Source: an uncultured Alphaproteobacteria bacterium
Lineage (GTDB): Bacteria; Pseudomonadota; Alphaproteobacteria; Micavibrionales; UBA1664
Length of the DNA stretch: 64,000 bases
Assembly: GCA_943789475.1 (NCBI GenBank)
Contig: CALSUG010000003.1
Coordinates: forward strand, 124,001 to 188,000
Reading direction: 5' to 3'
The position numbers and the translations under genes were made by a program. Each line of letters begins with the position of its first letter. Positions within the stretch are counted from its first letter, which is position 1. The notes under the pieces are model-generated. The model had not been told where the DNA came from, searched no databases, and saw nothing but the letters and a program-made list of their open reading frames with translations. This document shows, in pieces, positions 8,345-17,444 of the stretch.

Positions 8345-9334
8345 ATGACAGTTTTACCTGAAATTCTCAACCTCAAACAACAAGTAATGAAATCCATCAT
8401 TGGGCAAGAAGAGATTGTTGATCATTTAATGCTCAGCATGCTTTCGAATGGCCATTTACTTATCGAAGGTTTGCCCGGTCTCGCAAAAACACGTGCCATT
8501 AAATCACTGGCCGACAACATGGAATGTGATTTTAAACGCATTCAATTTGCGCCCGACCTCACATCCGCTGACATCACCGGCCGTGAAACATTATTCACGC
8601 ACGAAGATGGCAAACATAGTTATAAATTTGAACCCGGCCCTGTTTTTGGAAACCTCGTTCTTGCTGATGAAGTCAACCGTGCACCTGCAAAGGCTCAGTC
8701 TTGTATTTTAGAAGCGATGGAAGAACGCCAAGTCACCGTTGCTGCAGTCGGGCATAAATTACCTAAATTATTCATGGTGATGGCCACAATGAATCCCGTT
8801 GAACAACATGGAACAAACCCCATGGCCGAAGCTCAATTAGATCGTTTTATGATGCACGTTATTGTTGACTATCCTGATGAGGAAAGTGAAGTTAAGGTTC
8901 TGCGTCTTGTTCGAGGAGAGGAAGAAACCATTGTCAGTAATGATAAAGCAAAAAAAGAAGGAAAGAAAAAAGTTACGCAAGAAACAATTTTCACTGCGCG
9001 ATCCGAAATCGACAAAATTACGATTTCACCACAAATGGAGCGTTATATCATCGATATTGTTTTTGCAACACGCTATCCCGAGCGATACAGCTATCAATTA
9101 AAATCATGTATCAAAACAGGCGTCAGCCCCCGTGGCTCACTTGCGATTGATCGCGCTGCACGCTCCCACGCATGGTTTACAGGAAACACAGAAGTTCAAC
9201 CGAAAAACATTCACGGAATTTTACATTCGTGCCTACGTCACAGAATTCCAATTCCTGATGAAGCAAAAAAAGACAATGTTACATCGGATGTTGTTATTGA
9301 CGAACTTCTAAACGTTGTCAAAATTCCAGAATAG
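8345..9334 (+). CDS. MoxR-family AAA+ ATPase (orphan)
   Basis: 329 residues, the usual length for MoxR proteins. Walker A is GLPGLAKT at residues 42-49, Walker B LVLADEV at about 104-110, sensor 1 lies in MVMATMNPVEQHGT, and a lid region follows (SPRGSLAIDRAARSHAW). MoxR ATPases are chaperone-like and usually sit next to DUF58 and VWA-domain genes that they activate. Here neither partner is present: upstream is the divergent export operon and downstream the convergent flgL, whose stop codon abuts this one. A charged insertion (about residues 195-215, KAKKEGKKKVTQE) interrupts the region between ATPase core and lid. Function in this setting is unknown. Confidence 0.93.
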   Translation: MTVLPEILNLKQQVMKSIIGQEEIVDHLMLSMLSNGHLLIEGLPGLAKTRAIKSLADNMECDFKRIQFAPDLTSADITGRETLFTHEDGKHSYKFEPGPVFGNLVLADEVNRAPAKAQSCILEAMEERQVTVAAVGHKLPKLFMVMATMNPVEQHGTNPMAEAQLDRFMMHVIVDYPDEESEVKVLRLVRGEEETIVSNDKAKKEGKKKVTQETIFTARSEIDKITISPQMERYIIDIVFATRYPERYSYQLKSCIKTGVSPRGSLAIDRAARSHAWFTGNTEVQPKNIHGILHSCLRHRIPIPDEAKKDNVTSDVVIDELLNVVKIPE

Positions 9335-10255
9335 TCATCTGACGTAATCAGCTAAATTCAGTTTTAACATTGTTGCCGTTACAGAATAAGATGCCTCAAG
9401 TTGCGTTTCCAATTGCTTCAATCTTGTTGACGCTTCGGCCAAGTCAACCTCACGAATATCTGCAATTTGATTTTCAATCAAAAGCAAATCTTCAGAATTT
9501 GCCGATTTTTGTGTCTCTAATGTCTGAGCATCCTGAGAAATAGCGGCCCTCATAACAGCAACCTCGTCAATTCCCTCTTGCATAATACGATATGCCTCAG
9601 TCAACGTATCTTGATCTGTCGGATTAGTTAAAATCAAATCATACCCACGAATAATTTTTTCAAAGCTTGGGCCATTTGCTTGCACACCATAATTAACAAA
9701 AAAACCATCCGATGCCTCAACACGTTGCACATAACTGTCACCTTGATAATAATCAAAATCTGCTACGGATGGCCCTGGCAAAACAAATAATTGCCCGCCA
9801 AAAGCTGGATCACTTAAATCAACTGGAATTGTTTGTGTGGCTGCACCTGCAAATAAATAACGATTTGCGACTTGTGTATTCAAATTTCCAGCGACTTGAT
9901 CCATTTTTGTTTGCGCAATATTTGCTAAATCAGTCCCCTGAGATCCAAAACCTGAAATTGTCGCGGACAAATCAGCAACGAATTGCTGTGTTTGTCCCAA
10001 AATTGATCCTAAAGCATCATACATAATGTCCGTACGATCCGCTGCTAATTGAATGTTTTCTGTCTGTTGAGAAATACGATCATAATCAGATTCTAGATTA
10101 AGAAGACGAGAAGTGCCTCCTGCAATTCCCTCATAACGAGTTGAGGTAACTCCACTCGAAACTTGAACCTGTGTTTTCGCATAATTTGATTGCAATCTTA
10201 AATTATTTGCTAAAATCCCGCTCGTTTGTGTAAAGCTTGCTATACGATCAACCAT
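9335..10255 (-). CDS. flgL: Flagellar hook-associated protein 3 (hook-filament junction)
   Basis: 306 residues, standard for FlgL. The N-terminal D0/D1 helices (ILANNLRLQSNYAKTQVQVSSG) and the C-terminal helix (LEASYSVTATMLKLNLADY) match the flagellin superfamily, and position directly after flgK supports FlgL rather than flagellin. It forms the junction ring between FlgK and the filament. It is the last gene of the flgD-flgE-FlgN-like-flgK-flgL run, 13 bases after flgK. Confidence 0.93.
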   Translation of the reverse strand: MVDRIASFTQTSGILANNLRLQSNYAKTQVQVSSGVTSTRYEGIAGGTSRLLNLESDYDRISQQTENIQLAADRTDIMYDALGSILGQTQQFVADLSATISGFGSQGTDLANIAQTKMDQVAGNLNTQVANRYLFAGAATQTIPVDLSDPAFGGQLFVLPGPSVADFDYYQGDSYVQRVEASDGFFVNYGVQANGPSFEKIIRGYDLILTNPTDQDTLTEAYRIMQEGIDEVAVMRAAISQDAQTLETQKSANSEDLLLIENQIADIREVDLAEASTRLKQLETQLEASYSVTATMLKLNLADYVR

Positions 10256-10268
10256 AATATTTTTCCTT

Positions 10269-12011
10269 CTACCTTACTGCGCTCAACAATGTGTCAAACA
10301 ATTCCTGAATCGTAGCCAACATCGTTGCGGAAGCTTCATACTTAGCTTCCAAATCAATCAAGTGAGCCATTTCTTCATCAATATTTACTCCTGATAAATT
10401 TTCCAATGTCGACTTTGTTTCATTCATCAAGGATTGACTAATCTTCACCTTATCCGCTGCATTTTTTGCAGAAAATGCAGCATCCGAAATAATCTTATCA
10501 ATATACTTATCAATGGATTCTGTTTGTGTTGCAAAATTACCAGCCGCATTAAATGTAAAATTAGCCGTTAAAGCATCCCGTAAATTATTCACCGTACTTG
10601 AATCACCCGGAGCAACCCCAACATCTCCGATCGCCAGTGCCCCAGAAGTTAAAGTTCCAGAAGATAAAAATTCAGGATTATTCAACAAATACTGCGACAC
10701 GACAACATCGTCTGCCCCCGTTCCATCAAAAATATTATTCAAACCAAAATAATGTGACGCTCCCAAATTATTTGGCCCAACATCACTAGTCAATTCATTC
10801 ATTGACACGCCTTCACCTGCGTTGTTTGCAACGATTTGAAAACGCCCATCAGGTGCCGCAATACTCGCTGTCACATCAGGGCCAAGAATTGCATTAATAT
10901 CCGCAATCATATCGCCAACAGTCGCATACCCGGCCATATTAAAATCAGCCGTATTTTGAACGACACCCCCAGCATCAAGAGTTGCAATTCTAAAATTCCC
11001 AGTTGCCGCCAAGGCATCACCAGCAGCAACCCCGACAACATCGCCCAACAATGCTGTTCGTGCAGGAAATGATGCTCCCTGATTACTAACACGATTAACT
11101 TCCGTTATCATTACACTTGAAAATTCATCAAATTTTGCCTGTTCAGACACAAGAAGAGTGTCCCTAAGGTCAATCAAACCACCAATTTTACCACTTGAAA
11201 TAACGGGTGTTAAATCAAATCCATCCAAATCAATCGCACCAAAACCTGCTGGATACAACGTTGTTTTGTCCAAATTTGTATTAGCTGCATATGCAATCGT
11301 ATGCGCACGAGAATCCAATAAAGGTCGACCATTTGTATAAATTTGTATTTCGCCGTCGTTGTTTTCAAAGTAATCAATGTCAATGAACGCCGCGACCTTT
11401 TCCAATTCAACCCGACGATCATCCTCAAGGTTGGCCGTACTCTGCCCTGCGACATTTGCCTCAATGATCATTTCATTAATGTCGGCAATTTTTTGAAGGG
11501 AATTATTGACTTCAGTTACAGACCTCTCTATCTTGGAATCCACTTGCAATCGATACTCTTGTACAGAATCCGATACACGGTTCAATTCTCGTGCTAAAAT
11601 TTCCGCAGCATCAATAACATTTGATTTTAACGACGCATCCTCTGGTGTAGCCGATAATTTTGCTAAATTTGTTGCAAAATTGTCTGCAAATGAAGCTAAT
11701 GAGTTATCACCATTAGTTGTCCCCAATTGTGCTGAATATTGCGTCATATATGTCGAAATTGTATCATGAAGAGAGGCTATTGTTGTATCCTCGATCAAGT
11801 TTTCAAACAAATACAAATTGTAATCAACCGTTTCTAATGAAGTACTAAACGCAACTGTTTGACCATTAACCGATAAATAATTTGTTTCGATTTCTTTACG
11901 AGTATAGCCAGGCTTATCCGCATTCGTCACATTCGACGATGTTGTATAAATTTTAGCTTCGGTATTTCTTATCCCCGCAAAGGATGTATGTAGTGCCGAT
12001 GTTAGTGCCAT
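10269..12011 (-). CDS. flgK: Flagellar hook-associated protein 1
   Basis: 580 residues. The start (ALTSALHTSFAGIRNTEAKIYTTSSNVTNADKPGYTRKE) carries the flagellar rod/hook signature in the characteristic FlgK form, and the C-terminus (LSGVNIDEEMAHLIDLEAKYEASATM) is the conserved D0 helix. The middle is variable, as expected. FlgK caps the hook and starts the junction to the filament. It lies between a small helical gene likely to encode its chaperone and flgL. Confidence 0.94.
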   Translation of the reverse strand: MALTSALHTSFAGIRNTEAKIYTTSSNVTNADKPGYTRKEIETNYLSVNGQTVAFSTSLETVDYNLYLFENLIEDTTIASLHDTISTYMTQYSAQLGTTNGDNSLASFADNFATNLAKLSATPEDASLKSNVIDAAEILARELNRVSDSVQEYRLQVDSKIERSVTEVNNSLQKIADINEMIIEANVAGQSTANLEDDRRVELEKVAAFIDIDYFENNDGEIQIYTNGRPLLDSRAHTIAYAANTNLDKTTLYPAGFGAIDLDGFDLTPVISSGKIGGLIDLRDTLLVSEQAKFDEFSSVMITEVNRVSNQGASFPARTALLGDVVGVAAGDALAATGNFRIATLDAGGVVQNTADFNMAGYATVGDMIADINAILGPDVTASIAAPDGRFQIVANNAGEGVSMNELTSDVGPNNLGASHYFGLNNIFDGTGADDVVVSQYLLNNPEFLSSGTLTSGALAIGDVGVAPGDSSTVNNLRDALTANFTFNAAGNFATQTESIDKYIDKIISDAAFSAKNAADKVKISQSLMNETKSTLENLSGVNIDEEMAHLIDLEAKYEASATMLATIQELFDTLLSAVR

Positions 12012-12014
12012 ACC

Positions 12015-12320
12015 TTAATCTTTCCTTTTATCCGTTTGTGGTTTCAAATACGCCAAACATGCCTCTGACATTTTCTTGACTTTATCTATATCTTCATTTT
12101 TGTTATCTAACTGTTCCGTGATATCGACAATCATCTTATCGACATTAACCAACACGCCCGCAAGAAAGTTTTTAGCGTCATATTCTTGAGTTTCATCAAG
12201 GTTAGACATTTCGCGACCTATAATTTTGATATCGCACATTACTTGATCAACATCCTCCAACAAAGCATCACTGCTCATTGATTTATATTTTTCTAAAATT
12301 TGCGCGATATCATTATTCAT
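12015..12320 (-). CDS. Small helical protein in the flagellar operon, FlgN-like by position
   Basis: 101 residues, no signal peptide, strongly acidic and almost entirely helical, with heptad-like stretches (QILEKYKSMSSDALLEDV; QLDNKNEDIDKVKKM). It lies 9 bases after flgE and 3 bases before flgK. FlgN, the export chaperone for FlgK and FlgL, is a helical protein of about this size and often maps beside its clients. No FlgN motif is recognised with certainty, so this is an inference from size, composition and position. Confidence 0.45.
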   Translation of the reverse strand: MNNDIAQILEKYKSMSSDALLEDVDQVMCDIKIIGREMSNLDETQEYDAKNFLAGVLVNVDKMIVDITEQLDNKNEDIDKVKKMSEACLAYLKPQTDKRKD

Positions 12321-12329
12321 CTATTTAAC

Positions 12330-13718
12330 CTATCTTACAGCACCGATTAATGTTTCGAACATATCATCTACTGCACTCAAAATTTGCGCCGCAGAAGAGT
12401 ATGCCTGTTGAGCAACAATCATTTTATTAAACTCTTCTGATGTATCAACAGTTGATAATTCCAAAGAAGATGCCTCGATATTACCCGCATTCCCTTCGGT
12501 TGGTAAACGCAAGTTATAACTACCCGCTTGTTCGTTTTCATCATAGACCGTTCCACGAACATTCGTTAACCCTTCAGGATTTGGAAATGTTGCAATTGGA
12601 ATTTGATAGATCGGACGACGCACACCATTATCAAATACCGCCGTAACAAGACCACTATTATCAATAGTCACACCACTAAATTGTCCAAAACGAACACCAT
12701 CCTGTTCAATGGCATCAATATCTAATGATGGCGGATTCGAGCTGGATGCAAATTGTGTCAGACCATCAAATAATCCTTGTGTACCAAGATCAAGATTAAA
12801 TGTTATATCATTTGCACCTGTACCCGTTGGTAGCCCAAGACCTGTAATATCTGCACTCATTGGGGCAGCAGGACCAACAGCACCAACCCCAACAAACGCA
12901 CCTGCGACCCAGTTTCCTGTTTGTGTTGTGTTGATTGAACCATCACCACTAAATGTAACTTGTAACGTTCGTGTTCCAGCACCAAAATCAATATCGCCAA
13001 CATCACCTGCGCCCACAGACGTCAAATACGGATCTGTGTATTCAACTGCCCATGTATTTACAGCAGTTTTTCTCCATGTTTGTTCAACCGTCAAACTATT
13101 ACCCAGCTCATCAAAAATTTCAATAGCAGTAACAAATTCATTCGTTCCCGGAATACCTGGTGCAACCCATATAGGGCCATCGGACGGAAGATTAATCCCC
13201 AATTCAACTTCACTAGTAACACCAGCCGTACCAGAAATTGTGTCCAAATCAATCGGAACAAGCGAATTCAAGTCATTAGAGTTTGCTGCAGTAACAACAC
13301 CGTCAATATCTGTTCTCTGCCCCAACAAAATCATTCCTTCGTTATTAATCAACAAACCATTTTCATCAGTTGAAAAATTTCCATTTCGTGAATAGGTAAA
13401 TCCAGACGGTTGATTTGTCGCATCATCACTAACAACAAAGAAACCTTGACCATTAATCGCAATATTGGTCGATATACCCGTGTTTTGAACAAGTCCTTGC
13501 TCTGTGATTTGCTGTGCCGTATCAAATGTCACACCACCACCAACTTGGTTTGTTGCCGTTGCAGCCGACGCACTTGTAATCAAAGATTCAAAAGCAATCG
13601 TTCTTTTCTTATATGCGGTAGTACTCGCATTCGCGATATTTTCAGACACAGCTGCGATTGCCGCACTTTGCCCCCTCAGCCCCGATACCGAGGCGTTTAA
13701 TGCACTTCCTAAACTCAT
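12330..13718 (-). CDS. flgE: Flagellar hook protein
   Basis: 462 residues. The N-terminus (SLGSALNASVSGLRGQSAAIAAVSENIANASTTAYKKR) is the flagellar rod/hook family signature; the extension past an FlgG-like core, the ALLGQ-like hook segments and the C-terminal helix (SEEFNKMIVAQQAYSSAAQILSAVDDMFETLIG) identify FlgE. FlgE polymerises to the hook. It follows flgD (hook cap) in the same orientation, with a good Shine-Dalgarno (AAGGAG) just before the ATG. Confidence 0.94.
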   Translation of the reverse strand: MSLGSALNASVSGLRGQSAAIAAVSENIANASTTAYKKRTIAFESLITSASAATATNQVGGGVTFDTAQQITEQGLVQNTGISTNIAINGQGFFVVSDDATNQPSGFTYSRNGNFSTDENGLLINNEGMILLGQRTDIDGVVTAANSNDLNSLVPIDLDTISGTAGVTSEVELGINLPSDGPIWVAPGIPGTNEFVTAIEIFDELGNSLTVEQTWRKTAVNTWAVEYTDPYLTSVGAGDVGDIDFGAGTRTLQVTFSGDGSINTTQTGNWVAGAFVGVGAVGPAAPMSADITGLGLPTGTGANDITFNLDLGTQGLFDGLTQFASSSNPPSLDIDAIEQDGVRFGQFSGVTIDNSGLVTAVFDNGVRRPIYQIPIATFPNPEGLTNVRGTVYDENEQAGSYNLRLPTEGNAGNIEASSLELSTVDTSEEFNKMIVAQQAYSSAAQILSAVDDMFETLIGAVR

Positions 13719-13756
13719 AATTTTTCTCCTTTTACAGTTTAATTATCTTTTTAAAT

Positions 13757-14461
13757 TTAAATATTTGTTCCGCTGTTGCCCGTTTCTACCAATTTCAAAA
13801 CATCACTTGATCTAAATGAAACATCACCGGCAGTCAGATAGCTGGTTTTTCCATCCGATCGGACACCATCTACGACAATTCTAGATGTTGTTTGCGTATT
13901 TAATTTCGCACCATCACCATCTTTTGCCTGAATATTTAGGTATAACGGTGTTCCTACAGGCAAATTGGCTCCTGTCAAATCTAATGACGCAGATTGCGCT
14001 CCCGCGGAAATACTTCCTTCGGCTTCACCCACTTTATTTCCATCACCATCCGTAATCGTCAAGAGAACCTCACTTGGGCTTCCCTCAACAATATAAGACC
14101 ACTCAACACTGTCGCCTTGAACAACACCAATATTGGTTGCAACTTCGACTTCTTTGCCTATGTATTCAAACGATGCCGCGCTCGCACTTGTTTTTAACAA
14201 ATCATTCGTTGTTGATAATTTTTCATTCGTTTCAATACCTTGCTCTAATATAGAGTAACGTGTTAATTGCGCTGTAAAATCTTTAGTATCCATAGGATCC
14301 AATGGATTTTGGTTCGACAATTGCGTCAAAAGGATATTAAGAAAATCAACTTTTTCTTTTTGCGCCTTTTCCTTTGCAATTTCTTCCGCTGTTTTATCAC
14401 CCGCATCCACCTGTGATGACGGTATAATCGTTTGCTGACTTAAGACTGATGCAATACTCAT
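13757..14461 (-). CDS. flgD: Flagellar hook-capping protein (basal-body rod modification)
   Basis: 234 residues from the ATG ending at 14461. This start is preferred over an upstream GTG ending at 14500 because AAGGTG lies 9 bases before it and the protein then begins in the usual way (MSIASVLSQQ). The N-terminal scaffolding part has the family block KVDFLNILLTQLSNQNPLDPMD with TKDFTAQLTRYSILEQG, followed by the FLN-like and tudor-like beta regions. FlgD caps the growing hook. First gene of the minus-strand flagellar run, about 108 bases downstream of a sigma-54 promoter match. Confidence 0.94.
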   Translation of the reverse strand: MSIASVLSQQTIIPSSQVDAGDKTAEEIAKEKAQKEKVDFLNILLTQLSNQNPLDPMDTKDFTAQLTRYSILEQGIETNEKLSTTNDLLKTSASAASFEYIGKEVEVATNIGVVQGDSVEWSYIVEGSPSEVLLTITDGDGNKVGEAEGSISAGAQSASLDLTGANLPVGTPLYLNIQAKDGDGAKLNTQTTSRIVVDGVRSDGKTSYLTAGDVSFRSSDVLKLVETGNSGTNI

Positions 14462-14568
14462 AATTCTTATCACCTTTTGTACACATCTCAAGAAATGCAC
14501 GTTGTTTGCTTTATACAGATGAATAGCACCTTCAAATCATGGCGATATTCTGTCCGCGGTTTGGACAT

Positions 14569-14584
14569 TGCAAAACCCATGCCA
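14569..14584 (-). promoter_or_regulatory. Sigma-54 promoter for flgD operon
   Basis: Read on the minus strand the sequence is TGGCATGGGTTTTGCA, against the consensus TGGCACGNNNNTTGCA. The invariant GG (-24) and GC (-12) are exactly 10 bases apart. The predicted start of transcription would lie about 95 bases before the flgD ATG. Sigma-54 control of hook genes is known in Alphaproteobacteria such as Caulobacter. Confidence 0.82.
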
Positions 14585-14759
14585 AAGATAAAATTTAACG
14601 CAGCAACACAGCAACACAGCAATGATGCGAATACAAAAGTATGCATTTCACACTCTCCTTGTTTTAAAAAAACAACTTACTAATATGTGTTTACTACATG
14701 GAAAAAGCGTTCAACTCTTTTTCTTTTACAAACTTTAAAAAACATAGGGAGAACCACAA

Positions 14760-17168
14760 ATGACAACGATCACAGGAACATTGGCAAACGACACACTCAT
14801 CGGAACAGGCGACAATTCAGAAATAATCTACGCCCTTGACGGTGATGATATCATCTATACAGGTTGGGGAAATGGAAGCCATATTTACGGTGGAAATGGT
14901 GATGATCGTATCATAGCAAGCACAAATATTAACAACTATCCAGAGAGCGTCAAAAGTAAATTTTACGGAGGTGATGGAAGTGATACATATGTGTTTAATG
15001 CAAATTCTATGGCGATAAATATCCTAGAAGACGAAATCACAAGTGGTACAGACACAGTGGAATTTGGAGCAGGAATAACCCTGTCAGACTTAATGATACA
15101 AGGAAATGCAGGGTCTGATTTAGGAATTTGGTACTCAAATTTTTTACAAGATTTTGTAGAGGGGGCCGATATAGTCATAGATGACCAGGCCTTATCAACA
15201 CGTGTTGAAAAAATAACGTTTGATAACGGGGAAACATACACTCTCAGTTTTGGTAATAGTTTCGAGTTTCCCGCTTTTTCAGGAGATATGCATAATGTAA
15301 CAGCAAATAATAACGACAACGAAGTTTACCTAGCGAAAGGGTATTATAATTTTCATGCTGGTGCTGGTAATGATATTATTCATGGGACAGATGATCGGAA
15401 TCACGCCGGTGGCGGTTACGGTCAAAGAGATTTTGTTTTCGGAGAAGATGGTGACGACATAATCTACGGTTATGGTGGTGGTGACAACCTACATGGTGGT
15501 AACGGCAACGATATTTTAGATGCCGGCACAGGATACGATAGTAGTAGCAATCTGTATGGCGGCAACGGCAACGATCTCCTTATTAGTGGCGATTTTTCTG
15601 GAGGAGGATATGGAAGCAACATGGACGGTGGTGATGGTGATGACATCTTGCATATCAGAAGCTATAGCGCTTCCGCTGCAGGTGGTAACGGATCTGATGA
15701 ACTACATGTTAAACATATGATACCAGATGAACATTTAGCTGCTAACTCTTACATTAACATGTTCGGTGGAGCTGGAAATGATGTTTACATTTACAACCGC
15801 GATGATGCAAATGACGCAATATCACGCAAAGCCGAGATAAGAGATGATGCAGGAAGTTATGACACCATTTTTTTAGATGGTGATTTCAACATAACAACAA
15901 CAGCAAATAATTTTGCTATTACTGAGCTACATCCAACGAGCCCCTCCTCACCATATTATATGATTGGAATAAATGATAATTTTGCCGGAAACGTGATTGA
16001 ACGTGTTGTCTTTTCAGATGGATCCATTTATTCGTATGGTACATCTAGAGTTCTGTCTCAAATCGTTGCGACATCAGGTAACGATACAATTTACCTATCT
16101 GCGTGGCATGATGAATTTTATGCCCTTGGTGGTGATGATACGATTTATGCGTTGGAACGCGATGATATCGTCGATGGCGGGTCGGGTAATGACACATTAT
16201 ATGGTGAACATGGTAATGACACCCTAATCGGTGGTTCTGGGAACGACATTCTTGATGGTGGTATTGGTAACGATACGATCAGTTATGCTTCTGCATCCGC
16301 CGCAGTTGTTGTAAAATTGGGCAGTAATTTCACATTTGATGATGGTGATGGTGGAACAGACACATTGTCATCCATTGAAAATATAACTGGATCTGCATTC
16401 AATGACGACCTGCGTGGAACCAATGACGTCAACATTATCCATGGAGGTAATGGCGATGACAATATCTATGGTTATTTCGGCGATGACGAATTATACGGTG
16501 GTGCGGGTGACGACTTCCTTACAGGTGCCGAAGATAACGACACATTATATGGTGAAGATGGCGCCGACGAATTATGGGGCGGTTTAGGTGACGATACACT
16601 CCATGGGGGCGATGGTGATGATGCTAAACTAGATGGTGGATCGGGTAACGACACTATTTACGGTGATGCAGGGAACGATACGCTCTATGGTCGCGCAGGA
16701 AATGACACATTAAACGGTGGTGATGGTGACGATGTTTTCTATGGTGAAGACGGCAATGACATTATTGATGGTGGTGATGGACAAGACTTTATCCTTGCCG
16801 GCGCAGGTGACGACATATTAAATGGTGGTTTAGGTTATGATCGTTTATATGGAGGAACAGGTGCAGATACGTTTGTCTTTACGGATTATTCTCAATATAC
16901 AAGCATCTATGATCGCGTGCATGATTTTAACGCCGCAGATGGTGATGTCTTAGATATCTCTGATTTGATCTCCGCTTATGACCCACTAACGGAAAGCATA
17001 GGTGATTATGTCTGGGTCGATCAAAATGCCGCACGTTCATATATTTATATTGACAATGATGGGGCGGGCACGAATGCATCGATGGAATATGCAATCCGTA
17101 TGGAAGGGGTATTTTGGGACAATTCAGACCTCGCTACACTTATCACAGACGGAACCATGATTATCTAA
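14760..17168 (+). CDS. RTX calcium-binding repeat protein, type I secretion substrate
   Basis: 802 residues with no N-terminal signal peptide. It opens with a short RTX block (GTLANDTLIGTGD), has further nonapeptide blocks around residues 30-60 and 200-310, and a long continuous array at about 440-700 of the form GGxGxDxL (for example YGGAGDDFLTG, LNGGDGDDVFYGEDGND). The array ends in GGTGADTFVF and a DVLDISDLI segment, the arrangement of the type I secretion C-terminal target region. The nonapeptides bind calcium after export. No enzymatic domain is recognised in the ~300 non-repeat residues. A Shine-Dalgarno GGGAGAA precedes the ATG. The gene lies between the flgD operon and the flagellin gene, and a type I exporter is encoded 5 kb downstream, its likely route. 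Confidence 0.9.
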   Translation: MTTITGTLANDTLIGTGDNSEIIYALDGDDIIYTGWGNGSHIYGGNGDDRIIASTNINNYPESVKSKFYGGDGSDTYVFNANSMAINILEDEITSGTDTVEFGAGITLSDLMIQGNAGSDLGIWYSNFLQDFVEGADIVIDDQALSTRVEKITFDNGETYTLSFGNSFEFPAFSGDMHNVTANNNDNEVYLAKGYYNFHAGAGNDIIHGTDDRNHAGGGYGQRDFVFGEDGDDIIYGYGGGDNLHGGNGNDILDAGTGYDSSSNLYGGNGNDLLISGDFSGGGYGSNMDGGDGDDILHIRSYSASAAGGNGSDELHVKHMIPDEHLAANSYINMFGGAGNDVYIYNRDDANDAISRKAEIRDDAGSYDTIFLDGDFNITTTANNFAITELHPTSPSSPYYMIGINDNFAGNVIERVVFSDGSIYSYGTSRVLSQIVATSGNDTIYLSAWHDEFYALGGDDTIYALERDDIVDGGSGNDTLYGEHGNDTLIGGSGNDILDGGIGNDTISYASASAAVVVKLGSNFTFDDGDGGTDTLSSIENITGSAFNDDLRGTNDVNIIHGGNGDDNIYGYFGDDELYGGAGDDFLTGAEDNDTLYGEDGADELWGGLGDDTLHGGDGDDAKLDGGSGNDTIYGDAGNDTLYGRAGNDTLNGGDGDDVFYGEDGNDIIDGGDGQDFILAGAGDDILNGGLGYDRLYGGTGADTFVFTDYSQYTSIYDRVHDFNAADGDVLDISDLISAYDPLTESIGDYVWVDQNAARSYIYIDNDGAGTNASMEYAIRMEGVFWDNSDLATLITDGTMII

Positions 17169-17176
17169 CCCATTAC

Positions 17177-17209
17177 AATTGCTCCTAAAAATTATATTTA
17201 GGAGCAATT
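17177..17209 (+). terminator. Rho-independent terminator after RTX gene
   Basis: Perfect 13-bp stem: left arm AATTGCTCCTAAA (17177-17189), 7-base loop, right arm TTTAGGAGCAATT (17197-17209), ending in TTT and an AT-rich tail. It lies 9 bases after the RTX stop codon and separates that gene from flagellin. Confidence 0.85.
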
Positions 17210-17444
17210 TAACTTCTTATTAACTTTTCCAAGATATTCTTATTTGTAATACGAATTTGACTTGAAAAAGTTGGTATAAAAATTTGAAAAACCATTTTTA
17301 CTCTTTTTTCTATCTTCCAAATCAGGTTTAATGCGTACTAATCGTTGAATATTTCATCATGAAATGTTTTTCGGTGAGGTTATCAGGATGATGACCTTTA
17401 AATATAAAATGAATGGCTAATTAATATAGAAAAGGAGATCTATC
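17210..17444 (+). promoter_or_regulatory. Flagellin upstream region and leader
   Basis: 235 AT-rich bases without a gene. No clean sigma-54 or sigma-28 promoter was found; TTGGTATAAAAATTTGA near 17272 keeps the GG but lacks the -12 GC. A small hairpin ATTTCA-TCA-TGAAAT (17351-17365) followed by GTTTTT lies in what is probably the leader. The flagellin start has a strong Shine-Dalgarno, AAAGGAGAT. Confidence 0.35.

Noticed and set aside
12709-13395. A 228-codon open frame on the plus strand opposite flgE
   Set aside because: It lies entirely antisense to a well-supported flgE, its translation is Pro/Ser/Thr-rich without any motif, and it has no Shine-Dalgarno sequence. Read as a shadow of the flgE codon pattern.
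16140-16860. Regularly spaced near-repeats resembling a CRISPR array
   Set aside because: They are the DNA of RTX nonapeptide repeats in frame inside a long coding region; the spacing is 27 bases with no unique spacers and no cas genes.
17272-17288. A sigma-54 promoter for flagellin
   Set aside because: The -24 GG is present but the -12 GC is replaced by TG, and the position is about 155 bases before the start codon. Too weak to call.
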